Source: Triticum aestivum (lineage: Eukaryota > Streptophyta > Magnoliopsida > Poales > Poaceae). From it: 64,000 nucleotides of DNA. A model generated the notes under the pieces. The model was given only the letters and a program-made list of their open reading frames with translations, searched no databases and was not told the origin of the DNA. How positions within the stretch are numbered: position 1 is the first letter of the stretch; the number at the start of each line of letters is the position of its first letter. The stretch covers positions 191,077,114 through 191,141,113 of the forward strand of contig NC_057794.1 in NCBI RefSeq assembly GCF_018294505.1. The letters are read 5' to 3'. A program made the position numbers and the translations under genes. Shown here one piece after another: positions 35,723-49,640 of this stretch.

Positions 35723-38458
35723 TGTGACGACCGGAGACCAACGCTCCCGAAGCCTTCTAGTTGTTTCCTTGTCGATGTGTGTGTTTTATTTCTTTGTTGC
35801 ATTCATCATGTCATCATGAGCATTGCATCCACATGTTTTCATAAAATTTGCATCCGCTCGTAGTTGCTTCTTCTCCCTTGTCTGTGTTGACCTGCTCTCA
35901 GACCAGCTGGGCTGCGCTCTCTCTCTCTCTCTCTTGTCTTCTCCGTAGCCTTTTGCCAAACCCTGTTGTCTCCGATTTCCCCTCTCGTCTATATGTCCAG
36001 CCTCTCTGCACATTTCATCGACCCCTCATATGTGCGTCCGAAACTGCCCCGAACCCGACCCGAGCAGTCATGACCGTTAGGTCCGGATCATCCCCAAACA
36101 TCCCTCAAATATCTTCGATTCTTTGTTAGACTCCCCTAGGCTATTTATTCTTGACCGCCCGATTGCGACCGGAGGGACGAGGTAACCCCTACCGAAAATG
36201 AGCCTACTATATAAACAGCCTAACCCTAGTCCTAACCTGTCCCATCGTCCTATTCCCTTTTCCTGCCGCCAACCACTCTTCCTTGTTCCTCGGGAGCTTG
36301 TCCCATCACCGTTGGTTCCCTTCTTCCTTGGGATCCCTCCTGATCCACCTACCCAACCAGCCTTCTCGTTCCCTCCTCGATTTCAGCCACCACCCAGTCC
36401 CGTCAATCCATCCATCCCGATCCCCACCAACCAGAGCTGCCACCTTTGCCTCGTTCCCGAAGTTGTTGGCATCGAGTTCCCCCTGCCTCGCTAGCCTCCC
36501 GTGCCGGAGGCCTTTGCACTCGCACGTCTCCAACCCTCCCCGGGCCTCCTCGCCCGAGTAGTAGCAGCCACCAGTAGGTCGCCGTCTCCTTGCGTCCCCT
36601 TCTCCCCTTTTTTCTGGTTCTCCTCTAACCATCTCTCTCTGCTGCTCATGAACCAGCACCGGTCGCTGCCGTTCCGTTCATCTTCTAGCGAGGCGAGGCA
36701 CTGAGCTCCGCCGTAAGTCCCCGTAACCACCGTCGGAGCTCCTCCTTGTCGCCGATGAGATGCCTTGCCGCCGCTCCTGCATTTTTCCCCTGCACCTTCC
36801 CTGTCTCGCATATCTCTCGACTGCCCTTTCTGTCTTCGCTGTAGCTAGCCGCCTTGACCACCAATGGGAGATGCTTCCCCTGCCTTGTTCGCACCCGGAT
36901 CAAGCCGCTGCTGCCCTGCTGACCTCCGCCTGACCCGCGATCCCCTGAGGCCGCGCCAAGTTCTGTCGCTGCTCTGCATCACTGCGGGCAGCTAATCCAG
37001 TGGCACCCCATCGCCACGTTCGCCCCTGCCAGTGCCTGCATTGAATTCTCGTCGTGAGGCTCCAGCCGGCCTCCTCCAGCCTCTACAGCGACTGGTCCAA
37101 GGCCCACTGGGTGAGGCCACACCCCAACGCCCCTCCTTTTGTTTTTCCTCCTATTGTGCTAGCCTGCAGATTCGGCCCGTGTTGTTTTTTCCTCTGAACC
37201 AATTTTCCTATTAATCCAGTGAACACCAGATTTGCAGAAAAACCATCAGAGCTCATGCATTTAATAACTCAACAATAGTGCATCGTATTAAAAAAAATTA
37301 TACATGTAAAATGCTTAGAATTTTGTCTAGTTTCATAATATGCTACTCTCATCCATGTTTAAAACGTTGTTTGCATTTAATTTGCTCAAATGCCATGTTA
37401 AAATGATTTAATTCATAACTAAATAATAATAACTCCGAATTAAACAAACTTTATATGTAAATGGGGTAGAAAATGCATAGGTTAACTTGGTGCAATTACT
37501 TTGCATGTTTAACAACATTAAAATTGTGTATAGGGCAGAACAGTACCAAATTCAAAATATGTGCATGAGGATTTTCCGCCTCTTTTAAACTTGCCTAAAT
37601 AGTTAGTTTACTTATGCTTCACCTCTTGCCATGTTAAACAACATTTAATATTGTTGTGTACATAAACGAGATTGAACTAAATATTCGAATGTGGTGTTTC
37701 GTCAATATGCAACTCGTTGCATATTGAGCTCCACTTAACTTGTAGTGTTGTTTGTTTCATGACATGCATCATAATTGATTGTGCATCATGCCATGACTAA
37801 GCTTGTTGGCTTACCATGTTGTTTGCTTCTTTCCAGTTGTGCTTCATCACGATAGTTCCGGTAATGTTGCGATTGTGAGGATCCGTTCGACTACATTGGT
37901 TTGTCTACTTCATGGATTTGGTCCTCTTCCTAGCCGGATTTTAGGCAAGATGACCGTCACCTTGGATCTCACTACTTTATTTGCTTTGCTAGTTGTGTCG
38001 ATGCTATCGCTATGTCGCGCTACCTACCACTTGTTTTTCAAGCCTGCCAAATTGCCATGATAGCCTCTAACCTTTCCCACCATCCTAGCAAACCATTGTT
38101 TGGCTATGTTACCGCTTTGCTGAGCCCCTCTTATAGTGTTGCTAGTTGCAGGTTGTTCCATGTTGAGACATGGATATCATGGATATCTTGGGATATCACA
38201 ATATCTCTTATTTAATTAATGCATCTATATACTTGTTAAATGGTGGAAGGATCGGCCTTTTGCCTGGTGTTTTGTTCCACTCTTGCCACCCTAGTTTCCG
38301 TCATATCGGTGTTATGTTCCTTGATTTTGCATCCCTAACATGATGAGGGTTTATGGGCCCCTCTTGACAGTTCGCTTTGAATAAAACTCTTCCAGCAAGG
38401 CCCAACATTGGTTTTACCATTTGCCTAATAACAACTAAAACTTGCACATGGACTTTCC
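35723..38458 (+). mobile_element. Truncated LARD LTR (older copy)
   Basis: Starts TGTGACGACCGG and follows the layout of 38459 onward to the equivalent of about 41290, but with clear divergence (including at the start), so it is an older or different subfamily member. TATATAAA at 36208-36215 is the probable LTR TATA box. (TC)n runs at about 35918-35933. 36240-37170 is GC-rich and leader-like with chance frames. The second LARD interrupts it at 38459. Confidence 0.65.
36208..36215 (+). promoter_or_regulatory. TATA box, LARD LTR
   Basis: TATATAAA ahead of a GC-rich leader-like block. Confidence 0.5.
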
Positions 38459-41400
38459 TGTGACGACCCAAGACTGACGCTCCATGTTTTTCAGTGTTGC
38501 CGCGTGTTTCATTTGTTTGTTGCATTCATCATGTCATCATTTGCATTGCATTGGCACTTCATTGCCCTCATTTTTTAAAAACTTGCATTCGTTCGTCGTT
38601 GACGTTTCTCCCTTTGCCTGCATCACCTTCCCTCTTAGCCGTTTTGCCTTCATTGACCGTTCCAGACCAATCGGGTTTTCGCTTCCCTCTTGACCGTGAA
38701 TGCCTAACCCTCTTTGCGCAGTGCATAGACCCCTTGCGCACGTCCAAAAACTTTCCCGAACCAGAATCAGGTCGTCGTTATCGATGGGTCCGGATCATCC
38801 CTAAAATATCATCAGTTTCTCATTTGAACCTCCTAACCTATTTATCTCGACCTTCCAATTAAAATCGGATGATCCAAACTCCCCTCCTCTTCCTATATAT
38901 ATAGACCAACCTCCTAGACAACAACCCTAAAATTTGGCCCTTCTCCCATCGGGCCGCTGCTCCTTTTGTCTCTTCTTACTTGGGATCCATCCGGAATCCA
39001 CCTCGGCTTCAGACATCAGCCAACCAGCGCACGAGCCTCCAACTCCCGATCCATTCTTCCACCAACCCTTGCACAGCCAGCCAAAGTTCGATCCTCAATG
39101 GATCGAGGTACTGCCTCCTCCCGCACCCCCTGCTCGCTCACCCCCGAGTAGGTCACTCCATAGCCGCCGCCGCCGACCACACCACCACCGAAGCAACCAG
39201 GATCCCGTCGTCGGAGCGGCCCAGCCAGGGCCTACCCGTTCCCCTTCCCCTTCCTTTCGCTCTCTGGTTTCCTCTCCCTCTGTTCATCCCCTCTGCTCAT
39301 TTCCTTTGGATAGGAGACCTTCTTGGATGAACGCCAAGGCTGCCAAGAGGATCCAGACGCCACCGGCTTGCCTCTGCTCCACCTCCCCTCGCCAAATCTG
39401 CTCCGTTCCGGGCGCCCTCCACCTCGCTTGCCGCGGGAGCTCCAAGCAGACGCCTTCAAGGAGCCACCCGTCCGTGCGGGACCTCCAACCGACACCTCGG
39501 GTCCCTTCCGACCACCGGTGCCCTTCCTCACCCCGATCCTGCAGCCGCTGACCTCGTCGGTGAGCATTTAGGTCGCCCCGTCAGGCCCTTGCCATCCCAC
39601 TGCGTCTCTCTCTCTCCTCCCCTTCCCCTGTTTCTCTCTGAACTCTATGTCTTTTCTTCAGGAAACAACAGCCTCCTTCAAGCGCATCACCTCAAGCCCC
39701 TGCTTCGTCTCCTCCTACGTGAATCGGATCCCCTCGCTTTGTTCCTGTGGGATCAGGCACGATCTGGCCGGGAAGAGCCCCGCCGCTGTGACCTCCTGCC
39801 TCCTGTCTCCATGGCGCCACCGCCGTTCTTCTTCAGCGAGATGCAGTGGCGCTGCATCAAGCGCACGGCAACCACGCGTGTGGATCACCTGCTAGACTCG
39901 TGATCTGGCCCAGCCAACGCCCTCCACCACCGATCGGGCCAAGAGACCATGGTGAGCCTCCCAAGTTCCTGTAGCCCAAGCCGCTGCCCTGTTCCAGATT
40001 CAGGCCATCTCATGTGTGTTTTTCCTGGACGAATTTGTCTATTATCTAATGTTTTGCAGTTTTACAGAAAAACCCTTGTCGATCATGCATATAATAACTC
40101 CACAACCGTGCATCAGATTAAAATGATTTATACATGTAAAATGCTTAGAATTTTGTCTAGTTTCATAATATCCAACTTCCATTCATGTGTAAAATGTTTA
40201 ACATGCTAAAATGATTTATTTCATAACTAATTAACCGTAGCTCCGATTTAAATAAACTTTATATGTAAATGGGGTAAAAAATGCATAGATTAACTTTATG
40301 CACTTAGTTTGCATGTTTAACAACTCTAAAATATGGTTTAGGACAGATCAGTACCAAATCCAAATTATGCACATGGGGATTTTCCGGAATTGTTGTTTGT
40401 TATTTACAGCCTCATTTAAATTGCCTAAAATGTGTAGATTACATATGCTTCACATCTTGCCATGTTTAACAACATTTAATATTGTTGGGTAGCATAAACA
40501 GGAGAGAACTAAATAATTGCATGTGGTGTTTCGTCAATATGCAACTCCTTGCACATTAAGCTCCACATAACTTGTACTATTATTTGTTGCACTTTGCCAT
40601 GCCATGCCTCATTAAAATGGACATGCATCATATTTGATTGTGCATCTTGCCATGTTTATGTGATGGTTGTTTACCATGTTGTTTGCTTCTTTCCGGTTAT
40701 GCTTCTTCTCGATAGTTCCAGTTACGTTGCGATTGTGAGGACCCGTTCGACTATGTTGGTTCATCTACTTCATGGACTCGTTCTTCTTCATAGAGGGATT
40801 TCAGGCAAGATGACAGTCACCTTGGATCTCACTACTATCTTTGCTATGCTACTTGTCTTGATTCTATCGCTATGTCGCGCTACCTACCACTTGTTTATCA
40901 AGCCTTTCAAATTGCCATGAACCAGCCTCTAACCTTTTTCACCTTCCTAGCAAACCGTTCGTTTGGCTATGTTACTGCTTTGCTAGCCCATCTTATAGTG
41001 TTGCTAGTTGCAGGTGCAGTTGCATTTTGTTCCATGTTGGGACATGGATATCATGGGATATCACAATATCTCTTATTTAACTAATGCACATATATACTTG
41101 GTAAAGGGTGGAAGGCTCGGCATTTTGTCTGGTGTTTTGTTCCACTCTTGCCGCCCTAGTTTCCGTCATACCGGTGTTATGTTCCTTGATTTTGCGTCCC
41201 CAACACGGTGAGGGTTTATGGGCCCCTCTTGACAGTTTGCTTTGAATAAAACTCTTACAGCAAGGCCCAATATTGGTTTTACCATTTTCTCAACGTAATA
41301 ACTAAACATGATAATAAATTTGACGCATAGGGAGTTAGCGCTACCCGAGGTTCGTTATTCAACCTAATACGGGGGGCCAGTGCTGATGGTGTTGGTCCCA

Positions 41401-42446
41401 TACTAGAGCACCATGCTGGACTGCCCCTAGAAAATTTGGGGTATCTGGATCATGTACGCTTCGCTTATCCGGACATGGTCTGAGACGAGATACGCCCGGC
41501 TACTATCAGGTTGTCGGCACGCCGGGAGGTCTTGCTGGAGTTGTTTTACCATTGTCGAAATGTCTTGTGCACCGGGATTCCGGGTGTGATCGGAGGGTCC
41601 CGCGATGGAGGATTGTCTCCGCGGATCATGAGCTTGTCATGGGCTAAGTTGGGACACCCCTGCAGGGTTTAAACTTTCGATAGCCGTGCCCGCAGTTATG
41701 TGGCATATGGGATTTTTTTTAATATCCGGTTGTGGTGGACTTGAACTAAACTCAATTAAAATACACCAACCGCGTGCATAAGCATGACGGTCTCTTTTCG
41801 GGTGCATTCGAGAAAAGAACACAGTTGGGTCATGTTTGAACGTAAGTAGTTCAGGATCACTTCATGATCATTACTAGTTTTGTGACTGTTTGTGTAGTTT
41901 CTCATCTTACTCTTGTACTCATAAGTTAGCCACTATATATTGCTTATCTTCTTGCTGCAGCCTCACCACTTATCCTTTTCCACACCAATTAAGGTTTGCT
42001 AGTCTTGATACCCATGGTAATGGGATTGCTGAGTCCTCGTGGCTCACAGAATACTACAACAACAGTTGCAGGTACAGGTTATGCAAAGCTTTGATGTGAG
42101 AGCGTGATGCTTGCTTCTTTTGGAGTTCTTCTTGTGCTTCTTCTTTGATCAAGGGATAGATCCCGGGTCGGGAGCCTGGGCTAGCAGGGTGGATGTCGTT
42201 CTTATTTTCATTTATTTTCATCCATAGTCGGATCCTGCTCTTTTGTATGATGCTTGCTATGTATTGATGAACTGTTGTATTCATGTTGTAACTTGTGGCG
42301 AGTGTAAGCCTTTATCTTGTATTATCATCTATTCCATACATGGTATGTTGTAATGATATCCACCTTGCTATGCGCTTGAAATGCGGTTGTGCCCCAATCA
42401 TGAGTTCATCACGTGATTGGGATAGAATCGCATGTTGGGTGCTACA
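38459..42446 (+). repeat. Complete LARD LTR, 3988 bp
   Basis: TGTGACGACCC to GTGCTACA. TATATATATA at 38894-38903 precedes a GC-rich block (38930-40000) with frames up to 205 codons that lack any family signature. Confidence 0.75.
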
Positions 42447-42448
42447 AG

Positions 42449-42462
42449 TTGGTATCAAACCC
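42449..42462 (+). other. Primer-binding site of the LARD
   Basis: TTGGTATCAAACCC, two bases after the LTR end; identical to the left copy. Confidence 0.65.
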
Positions 42463-45400
42463 TTACCGACTTTAGGAGCCCCCTTGATGGATTGAACCGC
42501 TGCCATTGTTGAGTCTAGAAGAAAAACTGTTTTGAGACTTTGTTATATCGGAGAGTAGGAAGTCTTTTTACTCCTTATCCCCTTCTTCGCTCTGGTGAGG
42601 ACTCCTGACATAGATGTTTTGACTTCACTCTCCTCTTTTCACTCATTTTTTTAGGATCACGCGGGTATTGTTGCATCGTTGTGATATAATTGTGACGGGA
42701 AATATGTCTTGGTGCCTCCTGACATTTAGGGGTTGTGAAAGTGTCCCGGGAGTTGAGCTCCAAAGTGTTTTTGTCACGGTGCTTATCATTTCAGTTTTGG
42801 AATACCAGAGGTCGCCGACATCGAAAACGCTTCTATACTCTTTGTGGTGAGAGTAGTTTGACGACACTCAATACTGGGGAGAGCAATCAGATGTATCACC
42901 ACATCTAGTATATCGGATGTTTTTGAAGGTTTGTGGTACACGATTTCCGAAGGTTTCTTGATTATGTGTTGAAGGATGATTACAGTTGGAGCGCAGGGCT
43001 TGGTAGTTGTGTGATATATTGTGTCTCCCAGTATCCCCAACACCAGATTGCATAACCAGAAAGTTTCAGGAGTTCATAGGTGGGAAAGTTACCTAGGATA
43101 TCTTTCGGAGAGATACATGATATGAGATTGGGGTTCGACGTCTAGTAGTCCGCCTGTCCATGGTTGGTTTTACAATGGTCTCGTTGTGTCTTAAAGAGTC
43201 CTTGGCTATGCTGACTCCGGGACGCTTCGTATGTCATGTGCACTGCCTTTTACATGATGGTGTTGTATGATCGAGCCTGTGCGGGCCCCACCACGAAAAC
43301 TTCGAACGAATTCTCTATCATATGTTTGTTCTGGCTTATTTTGCAAGCCAATCCTTTGTTTCATCTTGAGTTATGGTATTCAAGTTGCTTCGATGTTAAG
43401 TGTTGATTCCATACCTTATTCTAAGCGATGTTCTCATATTTCTATGGGAATGCTCATCCTTCCTGTTTATCGAGATTGTCATGTCAATTCTTTTCCAACC
43501 TGTGCGCTTCTTGTCAAGATGATCCTCTCATTTTCCCCATTCGCGAGATCAATTCTAAGTTCTCTCAATGGTGTTTGTTTCATTCATCCCAAGTTGTCTT
43601 TGTTTTTCCCGCCCTCCCTCCCTTTTCCTCAAGGACTTAGATTTCTTAATCAAGCATCCTTCCTATTGATGGGAAGTCTCTCCATTCTTTTCCGTTAATG
43701 TTCTTATCCGGTGATTCTCAGGAAGATACTAAGGAAGCTTCAAGTTTATCATTCTTTGTTCTCATTTCTTCTCCAGTGGATTCAATTCAAGCTTTTGGTG
43801 TTGATCATATCCCTTTCCTCGGTTCAAATGCTTTCTCATGTTGGAAGTTCTTATCCAAGCATCTCTTGATCATTAACATTGCAATACTTGTATCCGGAGT
43901 GCTGAAGATATCTCAGAAGATTCATGTTTCCATTCTTAATCCGTTCAAGCTATTTGGAGATTATTATGTCATTCAAGTCATTTGATTCAACCGATGCAAT
44001 CTCTCTTAAAAATAATTTCAACGGTGTTTCTCTTGAGTGGGCCCTAACCCACAGGTCTTTTCCTAGGATCTTACCTGACTCTTCTAATTTTTTTCGGAGC
44101 TATTCTCAAATTCTTTTTAAAATCTGATGTAAGAATGAATTTTCATCAGTCATATGTTTTCTCCAAGATCTTTCAAATTATTTTCATCGTTGGTTCAACA
44201 TTTCTATTATTCATTCCAGAGTGCCTCAACAATTCATGGTGGTGTTTCTACCATCATTCTCAAGATTTGAAGATCGAAGAAGATTTTTTCTCCTAAATCT
44301 TGGTCTGTTTTCTTGAAGATGTGTAGTTCAGGCTTGATGCCATCCTCTCATAATTGTTTTCGATTATGAGAATTCTTTTCACCCATCCGACAAATTTCGG
44401 GAGTTGAATCCTTTCTCGATCATCCGAAGGCCATCATTTCTGAATATTAATCAATCTCAACGTTCAGCTCTCATTCCTATTTCTTGTCGGTGCACATTCA
44501 AGTATTGTTTAGTCAGCTCATGATCTCGTTTTTCTCTTTTATCTAAATTCCCTCAAGTATCTTATTCATTTCTAATTCTTCCTGGTGATTTGTTCTCTTT
44601 TGTTTGTTCGTTTCCAAAGTCTTACAATTGTCCATTCAAGATTACTCCTCTCTTGGTATCATATCAATTCATTTGTTCTTTCCTAAAGCCTACCGGTGGT
44701 TCGTTGAAGACCTTCCCAAGTTGTGCTTTTTCTCTGCTCGGTTCTTTTTTCAAGAGGAATAAGTTGCATGCCAAATCTGTTTGTCATCAATTAAACTTGA
44801 TGAGGATAAGCATGACATAACTCTTATTCTTATTTCAACAAGGTGATTTAATCCTTTCTTCCGGAGATTGCTCATGATGAATAAATTGTCAGTTCTAGTG
44901 TTTCATCTTTTCCTTTTTTCCAGAGTTCCAAGCTCTCTCAATTATCTCACCCTGAAGCGCCATCTAAATCATTGCAAGGCTTCGTCTTGTTCTTTTTAAA
45001 TTTCCTTTCATTGGATCATTCTTCTATTGTCGGAGTTCTCTCAAAGGATCAATAGAGTGGTTCTTTAAGGATTTAATTCCTTCTTCAAGTGTTCATCAAC
45101 ATCCTTGTTGGAAAAGAAAAAGCATTCTTCATCTTGCATTACGAAATACCATTCTTTCTATCTTACCTTTTGAGATGGTGTTATGTCACTCTTGACAGTT
45201 TCTCTTCATGTTTCATGATTCACATTTTGTCAAGAATGATGTATTTTAAATCCATCAATCTCTTCATTGGAGTTATCTTGGTAAAGATTTCACCTAAGGC
45301 CTTCCTTAAGGATTGTGCTAATTGTGGTGCTTATCAATGATCCAAGTTTTCTCCTATCCTCTCAGTGAAAGAAGTTTTCATCTCTTCGTTGATCTCAACT

Positions 45401-45702
45401 AATTGATTCCGTTAGTGGCTGGTCTTCACCTCATAATTTTGAGATGTTTTCCATAAGTCGACGGGAATTATATCTTTTTATTGTTGACTTTCCAACAACT
45501 CCATTCAATCCTTCTTTGCAAGGATGATCTTCAAATTCAATTTTGGTAGGAGTTGTCATTTTTCTTCTCCGTCCATCATCTCATTTTGTCAAGATCATGT
45601 TCTTTTGCTTGTTTATCCATTTATATGGTGTGGTGTCCTCTACTCAAGTTCTTTTCATCTTATCAAGTCTTGCATCTCTTTTCAACCGGAGTGATGTTCG
45701 AA
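42463..45702 (+). other. LARD internal domain, non-coding
   Basis: No coding frame above 143 residues and no retroviral motifs; aligns with 4661-7896. Confidence 0.65.
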
Positions 45703-46164
45703 TTTTTTTTCTGACATACTTATGACACTTCTATGACCATAATTGTGACAAAACCCGGTATCATCATAGATGTGGTGGGGTCCTACTTCTATGTCAAAAA
45801 ATCATGACAGAAAATGGGCTTTTCGTCCTGGGCGGGTCGGAGACGCAGCTGCATGATATTCTTTGGGCCATTCATGATGGAAAAAACCGTGGTAGAAGCG
45901 AGGGTGAGGAAAATATCGGGGAGTTCCCAGTTACGGTGGGTGGTCGGGGGCCGAGCGATGTGTGTTTCTCTTGTACATACGCGCATGTGTGCGAGGCATT
46001 GGCCTCTAATTGATCCCGAGCGAGGCATTGGGCTCTAACTGAACCCGAGTGATTGCACTGCAAGCTACGCGCTACTGAACTTGCGTGATCGATCGATGGC
46101 TGTTAACTGAACCCGATCGAGCGATTCCTTCGCTACTGCTGCTAACTAAAGCCGGTCGATGCTA

Positions 46165-46600
46165 CCTCTGGATGAACAATGATCGTTGTTGGGGGGTTTG
46201 GATGAACAGTTCCTGATGGGGGTTGGATGAACAGGAACCCGTGGTAGTAGAGGCCGGTGCCGCTGGATGAACAGTACCCTGATCGATCGAGCCGGTGGAT
46301 GAACAGGACCCCGTGGAGGGCTTGTTGAACAGTAGCCGGTGGAGGGCTCGTTGAACAGTAGCCGGTGGAGGGCTGGATGAACAGTAGCCCGTGGAGGGGT
46401 GGTCGAACAGGACCCCCGTGGAGGGGGCTGGTTGAACACTAGCCGGTGGAGGAGCACGCGGTGGAGGCTGGATGAACAGGAGCCCGTGGATGAAAAGTCC
46501 CAGGTGGAGGCTGGAGGAGGTCAACGGTGGATGAACAGTAGCCCGTGGAGGCAGGAGGAGGTCGACGGTGGAGATAAACAGTATCCCGTGGAGCCCCGTT
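46165..46600 (+). repeat. Minisatellite of the outer CACTA, right copy
   Basis: Same GATGAACAGTAGCC-type array as 8540-8990. Large frames (182 and 220 codons on the minus strand) are repeat artefacts. Confidence 0.8.
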
Positions 46601-47321
46601 TTGCGGTATGCCACACCCCTCCCGATGAACAGGACCCCCATTTCGGCCGTAGCGCTCCAACACAAGTCCGTTTCCTCCGTTTTGCAGTATGCCACACCCC
46701 TCCCAATCAACAGGACCCCGCTTCCACCATAGGAGGTCCGTTTCCTCTATTTTTCGGTACGCCAGACCCCTCTCGATGAACAGGATCCCGTTTCCACCGT
46801 AACCGGTCGAACATAAGACCGTTTCCTCCGTTCTGCGGTACGCCAGGCCTTGTTTCCATCGCCTGTCCAAGCCGGTTGGCTCCTGATGAACAACACGCGT
46901 TTCGTTGCCTCCTGATGAACACGACACATTCTGTTGCCTCCCATGAACACGACGATGACGCAGTTTCTCCATTCCGACCCAACCATGTACACGAGCCCTG
47001 GTCGTACGTATGCGCGAGTAGGCGTTGGAGACCCCGCCCGTATGTACGTACGTGGCTGTATTTACTTTCTTGCACCCTGGCCGATGTATGTACGTGTACA
47101 TGCTACGTGTGCGGCTCTACTACGACACGTGTGCGCCTCTACTACGACACGTGCCCTTCCTTGCACAGCCACGGTTCATCACTGCAGCCTGTAGATAGAC
47201 CGATCATATGTACGTCCATGTTCGCGACGAGAATGACAACGCTACATACGCTTTGACCAGGTGGGTCCCGACTATAAGGCACTTCCTTGTGTGCAAAGAT
47301 CTAGCTAGTGGGTCACAACAG

Positions 47322-47840
47322 TCAGGGGGGAAACGTTTTTTCACCAAATACGGGGGCCTGTCTGGTGGGTCCCTGATGTCTGGTGGAGGAATCATTATTT
47401 TGCACGTAATAAGGAGGCACTTCCTTGCTGCGGCCGTGGACCCGGCTGTCAGCCTCTCCACGTATAGTACTCTTCTGATGGAAGTCGTTCCTTGACCACG
47501 TTGACCACACCGCGCTGAGAGCATCAGGGCGGTGGACGACGGCGAGGCCTAGGAAGGGGATGACGCAGAAGCAGGGAAGACGCGGCAGTGGAAGCCCACG
47601 CGGAGAGGAGTACGAGGGTTGAGTGGTTCGGCTGCGGTGTGAGGGTATCATCACTGCAGGGCCTGGCTAGCGGTGGGAGTAGTAGGGGGCGGTGAGGCCT
47701 CCACGGCACCACAACCAGCCATGGGAGGCAGGAGCAGGCAGCACGACCGGCGCTGCTCTAGGCGACTGGAGCAAGAAGACCAGAGGTTGAAGATGCACTA
47801 CGGCCGTTGGATAGACATCGTATGGTAACTGGAGCTAGAA
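47322..47840 (+). repeat. Upstream member of a 510 bp direct repeat flanking the inner CACTA
   Basis: Resembles 51390-51895, with shared GTGGACCC(A/G)GCTGTCAGCCTCTCC and CGGCCGTTGGAT(A/G)GACATC blocks but many differences. This member is absent from the left copy (junction near 9665), joined across a GGGTCC repeat. Confidence 0.65.
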
Positions 47841-48920
47841 TGCTTTGTATTGACTAAGTTGACAAAGCCCTTCGTCCCCGTCAACTTAGTAGGCCCACAA
47901 GTCAGCCTCCCACTATGCTGGGTCCCAGCTAGCAGGGGGAGTATTCATTTTTTTTGTGTGCAATAAGGAGGCACTTCCTTGCGTGCGAAGATATACACTA
48001 CTAGGAAAATGCTTATAGGTAGAAATTTAGTAGTAGCGTTGGCTAAAGACCCCACGCTACTGCTATTTAGCAGTAGCGCCGGACAACACCAGCGCTGCAA
48101 GCGCACGTTAGCTGTAGCACGGGATTTCCCGGCCAGCGCTGCTGTTGATGGTCCATGCTCTCGGCCCCCTGTTGCAGCTTTAGCTATAGCACTGGGCCTC
48201 CTCAACCGCGCTGCTGCTAAGCCCACCTCTTCCTCCTCCCGCGCGCCCCTCCCCTCTCAGTCACTCACACTCACACACTCAGAATCCCTCAATCCCCTGA
48301 TCCGGCTGCCACCCCCGCGTCCTACTCCGGCCGCCCTCCCCACACGGGCTCTCTTCCCCCTATAGGTTCTTATAATAATGTAGGTTATGATAGAACCCTA
48401 GCTAGGATAGATTAGGTTGTATGAAGCCTAGTTAATTCGTATGAACCCAAGGTTTTTAAATTAAGTAGGTTTTGAAGTTAGGACAGAAATTTAGCTAGGT
48501 TTTTAATTAGGTGTAATTAATAGAATTTAGAAGTTTTAGCTGTATGTAATAGAATTTTAGGTGGTTTAGTTATTTTAGGTGTAGTTAACAAAATTTTAGG
48601 TGTTTTAGTTGTTTTAGGTGTAGTTAACAGAATTCTAGGTATTTTTTTAGTTAAAACAATTGTTGTTATTTTTTTTAGTTAAAGCAATTTTTCCTGTTAT
48701 ATGCAAATTCGCGGTGGACATGTCATATTTTGAACATGTCACATTTTGGACATGTCAAAATTTTCCGAGTGGCCTATGTTTTGCCAGAAATGTCGTTTCG
48801 TTTACGTTCTGGCAAATTTTAGGTGCTCGATATGTCCTACTTTTAGCAAAGGTCATGCAGAATTTTTCTAAGTGTTTATTAATTTTGTTTTCATAATTAA
48901 GCATCTTGTCCTCGACGTCG

Positions 48921-49181
48921 ATGATGCCTATCCCACATCCTCGTCGTCGACTCGGCGGACGAGGCCTACTTGAGCAGAGGGGCCATGTCCTGGACTGGGC
49001 TCCGCCGGGATGGTACTGGGTTGTGCTACCTTCTGGTGAGCGCAGCTTAGTGAGGAGCCAGCCCGTCGTCGACCCGGAGCGTCTTTGGTGGCGGTCACGT
49101 GGGCCGGCATCGGTGCAGAGGCTTGAGTCCCCTGCGCAGGTGGTACAACACTGTGTTACGGAGGAGGAGACGCACATCTAG
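48921..49181 (+). pseudogene. Broken copy of the 127-residue inner-CACTA protein
   Basis: Same start as the frame at 10667, then closed by TAG at 49179-49181 where the left copy has CAG. Recognisable remains run to about 49303. So the two copies differ in coding state. Confidence 0.6.
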
Positions 49182-49640
49182 TGCTACATGGTTGCGTTGG
49201 CGGACATCAGGTTCTCCAATACCTGGTAGATTCTTCAAGGATCTCATTGGAGCTATGATCCTATGATGGTTCCTTCTCTTTGGTGTCCACCGCGGCCCAC
49301 TGAACCTAGAGGAGCTATTATTCGAGATGTATTAGTGATATTTTATGATGATCTTTGCTACAAACTACTATATATGTATTCGATGATGGATTATTAATTA
49401 CCTATTAGTTATTTGCTTATTGAATGCAAAAGATGAGTGTGGTCTGTGCTAGAAACTACTATATATGTATTCGATGATGGATTATATGATGATCTTTGCT
49501 ACAAACTAGGTTCGATGATGATCTTTGCTGCAAACTACTACAAACTACAAATTTTAGGTGTTTTCGTTGTTATATGATGATCTTTGCTACAAACTACTAT
49601 ATATGTATTCGATGATGGATTATTAATTACCTATTAGGAA

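Larger units (their letters stand above)
38459..45702 (+). mobile_element. LARD, 5' LTR complete, 3' truncated (Sukkula-like)
   Basis: Complete 3988 bp LTR (38459-42446), primer-binding site, and about 3.25 kb of non-coding interior conserved with 4661-7896. The 3' LTR is absent: the element stops at about 45702 in outer CACTA sequence. Five bases before the LTR are TTTCC, the expected target duplication partner, but its mate is not in the window. No gag-pol frame. Confidence 0.75.

Noticed and set aside
38934..39551. 205-codon plus-strand frame
   Set aside because: Lies in the GC-rich part of the LARD LTR. Its counterpart in the older LTR is not open in the same frame.
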